A stretch of 64,000 nt of DNA from Denitromonas sp. GTDB taxonomy: Bacteria; Pseudomonadota; Gammaproteobacteria; Burkholderiales; Rhodocyclaceae. Each line of letters starts with the position of its first letter. Positions within the stretch are counted from its first letter, which is position 1. The stretch spans positions 2,123,501 through 2,187,500 of the forward strand of contig NZ_JAUCBR010000004.1 in the NCBI RefSeq assembly GCF_034676725.1. The letters run 5' to 3'. Of this stretch, positions 61,887-64,000 are shown piece after piece. The notes under the pieces are model-generated. The model was not told the DNA's origin and ran no database searches. It saw nothing but the letters and a program-made list of their open reading frames with translations. The position numbers were made by a program, and so were the translations under genes.

Positions 61887-64000
61887 ATGTCGTCCCCCGC
61901 GCCCGCCTCCCTGACACCGCCTGATTCTGCCGCTGGCCGCGACGGCCGTGCGGCAGACGCGCAGTCCCGTCGCCGCGCCCTGCCGCTTGCCCTCGGTGTG
62001 CTGTTTCTGGGTGTGGTGCTGACCTGGGCGGCCAGCCACGCCGTCGACCGCCTCGAGTCGGCGCGTGTCCAACAGGACACCGAGCACGCGGTGAGCCGGG
62101 TCACCGCTGCCCTGACCGAGCGCATCAACTACTACGTCGCCCACCTGCGCGCGACGGCCGGTCTGTTCGCTGCCAGCGATCGGGTGTCGCTGTTCGAATG
62201 GGATCGCTACGCTGCGGCCACCGAACTGAGCCCGCTCAACGACCTGGGCGCGGCGGGCCTGGCCTACGCCCCGCGGATCGCCGCCGATCGCCGAGCCGAC
62301 TGGGAAGACCTGATGTTCTACAACTACGATCGGGTCATCCCGATCCGCGGCTCGACGGCCGGCAGCGCCTACCCGGTGCAGTTCGTCGCGCCGCGCACCG
62401 AGGCGATGGAGGGCGTGCTGGGTTACGACCTGCACGCCAGCGCGGTGCGCCGTGAGGCGATCGAGGCGGCCATCGAGCGCGGCGATGTGGTCCTCAGTGG
62501 TCCGATATCGCTCCAGGACACCAGCGATGCCTCGCCGGCCGGGCTGCTGGTGCTGCCGATCTACGACCCCGCCATGCACCTGATGCGCGGCGCCGCGCGG
62601 GCAGACCTGTCTCGTGGCGTGGTGGTGCTGGGGCTGCGCTATCACGACTGGATCGCGTCGGTGACCGACGACTGGACGGATGAGGTGGCGGTCGAATTGA
62701 TCGATGACAGCGATGACGCCCCGGTCGTGCTGGTGCCCGGCGCCGCCGAGATGACCGCTGCCAGCGTCTCCCGGACGCTGACGGTCGGTGGCCGGCAGCT
62801 ACGGCTGCTGTTCCACCCGGCCCGCCAGTTCGAGGACAGCGTCGCCGGGATCACCGTGCGAACGGCCGGGGTGGTCATGACCATCGCCTTTACCTTGCTG
62901 ACCTTCTTCCTGGCGTCGGGCCGGCATCGCGCACTGGCCACCGCGGCACAGATCAGCGGCGCGCTGGCCGCATCGGAACGGCGCTTTGCGCTGGCGGCCA
63001 GTGCCACCAGCGACGGCATCTGGGAATGGTCGCCGGGGCAGCATGCGGTGTTCCTCTCGGCGCGGGCGCAGCAGATGCTGTTTGGCCGGACGCAGGCGGA
63101 GGCCGTTGGCTGGCGCACGGTGCTGCGCTGTCTGCCGTTGGGTGAGCGTCGCGCCCTGCTGCTTGCCTTGCGCGGCCACCTGCAGCATCGGCAACCGCTG
63201 GACGTGGCTGTCAGCCTGTCCGACGCCGAGGAGCGCCGCCGGCATTTGCTGATCCGCGGGCAGGCGGCCTGGGACAGCTTCGGGCGGCCGACGCGGGTGG
63301 CCGGTGCCATCTCGGATGTCACGCCGCTGCACGAGCGCGAGCTGGCGCTCGAGCGGGCGCGGCAGTTCTATGCCCGGGTGCTCGACTTCCTGCCGCATCC
63401 GGTGCTGGTCAAGTCCACAGACCATCGCTATGTGCTGGCCAACCGGGCGGCCGGCGAGTTTCTTGACCGCCCGCCGGAGGCTGTCGTTGGCCGGCGGACC
63501 GAAGAGGTCTTGCCGGGGCAGTCGCCCGAGCACCTCGCCGAGGATGTGCGTGTGCTCGAAGACGGCGGCGTGACCACGCGCGAATTCCATGTCCTGCTCG
63601 ACAACGGCAACGAGCGCGATGCGATCATCAGCAAGGCCGGGGTGGCCGGGCTGGAAGGCGAGCCGGTGGTGCTGGTGACGGTGACCGATGTGACGGCCCT
63701 GCGCCAGGTGGAGCGCTCGCTCAAGCAGTCGTTGGTCGAACTGGACGCCTTGTTCAGCAATTCCCCGCTGGGCATGGCGATGGTCAAGGTCAATGGCACC
63801 ATCGTGCGCGCCAACTCGGCCTTCTCGCGCATGGTTGGCGTTGCCGTCGATGCGCTGCCGGGCATGCGCTATGCCGAGCTGACGCCCGAGCGCCTGCATG
63901 TGCTCGACCAGGCCAAGACCATCGATGCGCTGCGCCAGGGGGTGGTGACGCCTTATGAGCGTGCCTTCGTGCGCCCGGACGGGGTAGAGGTGCCAGTGGT
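61887..64000 (+). CDS. CHASE/PAS multidomain sensor protein, runs off the window
   Basis: An open frame begins at ATG 61887 (AGGA upstream) and continues without a stop to the end of the window, at least 704 residues. It starts MSSPAPASLTPPDSAAG and has a membrane helix (about 38-55) and a periplasmic CHASE domain (about 65-300: YYVAHLRATAGLFAASDRVS, VQFVAPRTEAMEGVLGYDL). A second helix lies near 330-345, followed by at least three PAS-like domains (SDGIWEWSPG, RVLDFLPHPVLVKS, LDALFSNSPLGMAMVKVNG). The output domain lies beyond the window. GGDEF, EAL or histidine kinase are all possible. Confidence 0.8.
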   Translation, partial: MSSPAPASLTPPDSAAGRDGRAADAQSRRRALPLALGVLFLGVVLTWAASHAVDRLESARVQQDTEHAVSRVTAALTERINYYVAHLRATAGLFAASDRVSLFEWDRYAAATELSPLNDLGAAGLAYAPRIAADRRADWEDLMFYNYDRVIPIRGSTAGSAYPVQFVAPRTEAMEGVLGYDLHASAVRREAIEAAIERGDVVLSGPISLQDTSDASPAGLLVLPIYDPAMHLMRGAARADLSRGVVVLGLRYHDWIASVTDDWTDEVAVELIDDSDDAPVVLVPGAAEMTAASVSRTLTVGGRQLRLLFHPARQFEDSVAGITVRTAGVVMTIAFTLLTFFLASGRHRALATAAQISGALAASERRFALAASATSDGIWEWSPGQHAVFLSARAQQMLFGRTQAEAVGWRTVLRCLPLGERRALLLALRGHLQHRQPLDVAVSLSDAEERRRHLLIRGQAAWDSFGRPTRVAGAISDVTPLHERELALERARQFYARVLDFLPHPVLVKSTDHRYVLANRAAGEFLDRPPEAVVGRRTEEVLPGQSPEHLAEDVRVLEDGGVTTREFHVLLDNGNERDAIISKAGVAGLEGEPVVLVTVTDVTALRQVERSLKQSLVELDALFSNSPLGMAMVKVNGTIVRANSAFSRMVGVAVDALPGMRYAELTPERLHVLDQAKTIDALRQGVVTPYERAFVRPDGVEVPV

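Overview
The window is GC-rich chromosomal DNA of a betaproteobacterium, most likely from the Rhodocyclales (Azoarcus/Thauera relatives). This placement is an inference from gene order and protein character, not from a database search. Roughly the first half is one continuous transcription/translation super-cluster, all on the + strand. Its order is tRNA-Trp, secE, nusG, rplK-rplA-rplJ-rplL, rpoB-rpoC, rpsL-rpsG-fusA-tuf, then the S10, spc and alpha ribosomal operons with secY, infA, rpmJ, rpoA and rplQ. A strong intrinsic terminator follows rplQ. Internal promoters can be read before rpsL, rplC, rplN and rpsM. The last two are overlaid by inverted repeats centred between the -35 and -10 boxes. 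The second half is accessory/housekeeping DNA. First comes a minus-strand operon for a RegB/RegA-type redox two-component system plus the Hsp15 homologue hslR. A periplasmic PCu(A)C copper chaperone and galE follow. Then a MarR regulator sits with a CPA2-type cation/proton antiporter and a LapA-domain membrane protein. A DJ-1/PfpI protein, a ribbon-helix-helix protein and a GGDEF/EAL c-di-GMP enzyme with a periplasmic CxxCH haem motif come next. The conserved uvrA / MFS transporter / ssb group follows. Smaller genes up to about 52 kb encode an LTxxQ-type periplasmic protein bordered by REP-like repeats, a PatB/MalY C-S lyase, a metallo-beta-lactamase-fold hydrolase, a Sel1-repeat protein, a TcdA-type E1-like enzyme, an M23 peptidase and a CbiX-like chelatase. 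The last 12 kb is the most unusual part. A CHASE/PAS hybrid-type sensor kinase is translationally coupled to a receiver protein with a GHKL ATPase output. Next is a compact operon of an RND adaptor, a sulfide:quinone-oxidoreductase-like flavoprotein, an RND pump and a small DUF2892 membrane protein. A near-ideal palindrome lies over that operon's start. A second CHASE/PAS sensor follows and runs off the window. Four single-base frameshifts interrupt three otherwise complete genes: rpoB, the regA-like regulator (twice) and the GGDEF/EAL gene. All four fall in the same short context, GTC(G/A)AAC. Because rpoB is essential, a systematic sequence error, perhaps linked to base modification at GTYRAC, is the simplest reading.
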